A stretch of 5,363 nucleotides of DNA, from positions 1-5,363 of the forward strand of contig JAAEEW010000141.1 in NCBI GenBank assembly GCA_013415595.1. The letters run 5' to 3'. A program made the position numbers and the translations under genes. The first letter of the stretch is position 1, and each line of letters starts with the position of its first letter. This document shows, in pieces, positions 5,172-5,363 of the stretch. The notes beneath the pieces are model-generated. The model made no database searches. It saw only the letters and a program-made list of their open reading frames with translations, and was not told the origin of the DNA. This stretch comes from Methanosarcinales archaeon. GTDB taxonomy: Archaea > Halobacteriota > Methanosarcinia > Methanotrichales > Methanotrichaceae.

Positions 5172-5363
5172 CTAGCCGGGGACGACCACGATCTCCGAGT
5201 CGGCGTTCACGGTGACCATGACCCCGTCCTCCAGGAGGAGCAGCTCCTCCGCCACTCCGTCCACCAGGGGTATGCCGCTGATTATGGCCCCCACGGCCAC
5301 GATGGGCTCGGTCTTCAGGTTCACCATGGCCGCCGGGGCCACCCCCCGCTTCTGGAGCTGGTA
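5172..5363 (-). CDS. Aconitase-X swivel (DUF126) protein, probable phosphomevalonate dehydratase small subunit, C-terminal part
   Basis: Only the last 63 residues are in the window; the gene runs off the right edge and ends in TAG. The fragment shows the conserved end of the DUF126 swivel domain: a Tyr-Gln-Leu-x-x-x-Gly-Val-Ala-Pro segment, then Glu-Pro-Ile-Val-Ala-Val-Gly-Ala-Ile-Ile, then Gly-Ile-Pro-Leu-Val-Asp (fragment residues 30-35), and a final short beta unit. In archaea this small subunit pairs with an aconitase-X large subunit to dehydrate (R)-5-phosphomevalonate to trans-anhydromevalonate phosphate, in the modified mevalonate pathway to isoprenoids for membrane lipids. Full-length proteins are about 130-140 residues, so roughly the first half is missing. 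The large-subunit gene is often adjacent and would lie beyond the window. Other swivel domains have similar ends, so the family call is firmer than the substrate. Confidence 0.75.
   Translation of the reverse strand, partial: YQLQKRGVAPAAMVNLKTEPIVAVGAIISGIPLVDGVAEELLLLEDGVMVTVNADSEIVVVPG

Noticed and set aside
1..5363. CRISPR array, insertion sequence, tRNA or defence genes
   Set aside because: I saw no regularly spaced direct repeats, no transposase motifs, no tRNA cloverleaf and no toxin, nuclease or reverse-transcriptase signatures on either strand.

Overview
The window looks like chromosomal DNA from a methanogenic archaeon of the Methanosarcinales, most likely a GC-rich Methanothrix (Methanosaeta) relative. 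Mtd, the coenzyme-F420-dependent methylene-tetrahydromethanopterin dehydrogenase, marks a methanogen or close relative. The C-terminal part of an archaeal-type aconitase-X/DUF126 small subunit fits the archaeal mevalonate route. A secreted protein with DUF11-type repeats and many N-glycosylation sequons fits the surface proteins common in Methanothrix. Promoters look archaeal (AT-rich TATA elements, GGAGG/GGTGA ribosome binding sites). The genus is an inference from gene content and GC-rich codon use, not from an alignment.

Layout. Positions 1-165 hold no convincing gene, only a possible terminator. On the minus strand at 345-166 an open frame encodes a short TFIIB-like zinc ribbon. It has a good promoter and ribosome binding site but ATC where a start codon should be. 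Positions 346-703 form a divergent, partly AT-rich intergenic region. A 706-residue exported surface protein follows on the plus strand (704-2824). It converges with mtd on the minus strand (3810-2986). A divergent, palindrome-rich promoter region (3811-4016) separates mtd from hisC on the plus strand (4017-5078, TTG start). hisC converges with the truncated DUF126 gene (minus strand, 5363-5172) across a 93-base gap with two RNA hairpins, one close behind each stop codon.

How the genes relate. They do not form one pathway or operon: methanogenesis carbon flow (mtd), histidine biosynthesis (hisC), isoprenoid precursor synthesis (DUF126 subunit) and cell surface (706-residue protein) are each apparently transcribed alone, with alternating strands. 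No defence system, mobile element, CRISPR array, tRNA or rRNA is visible. The less ordinary signals are the start-less zinc-ribbon frame with an operator-like palindrome on its promoter, the three-copy internal repeat of unknown fold in the surface protein, the nested inverted repeats abutting the hisC TATA box, and the strand-asymmetric hairpin after hisC.
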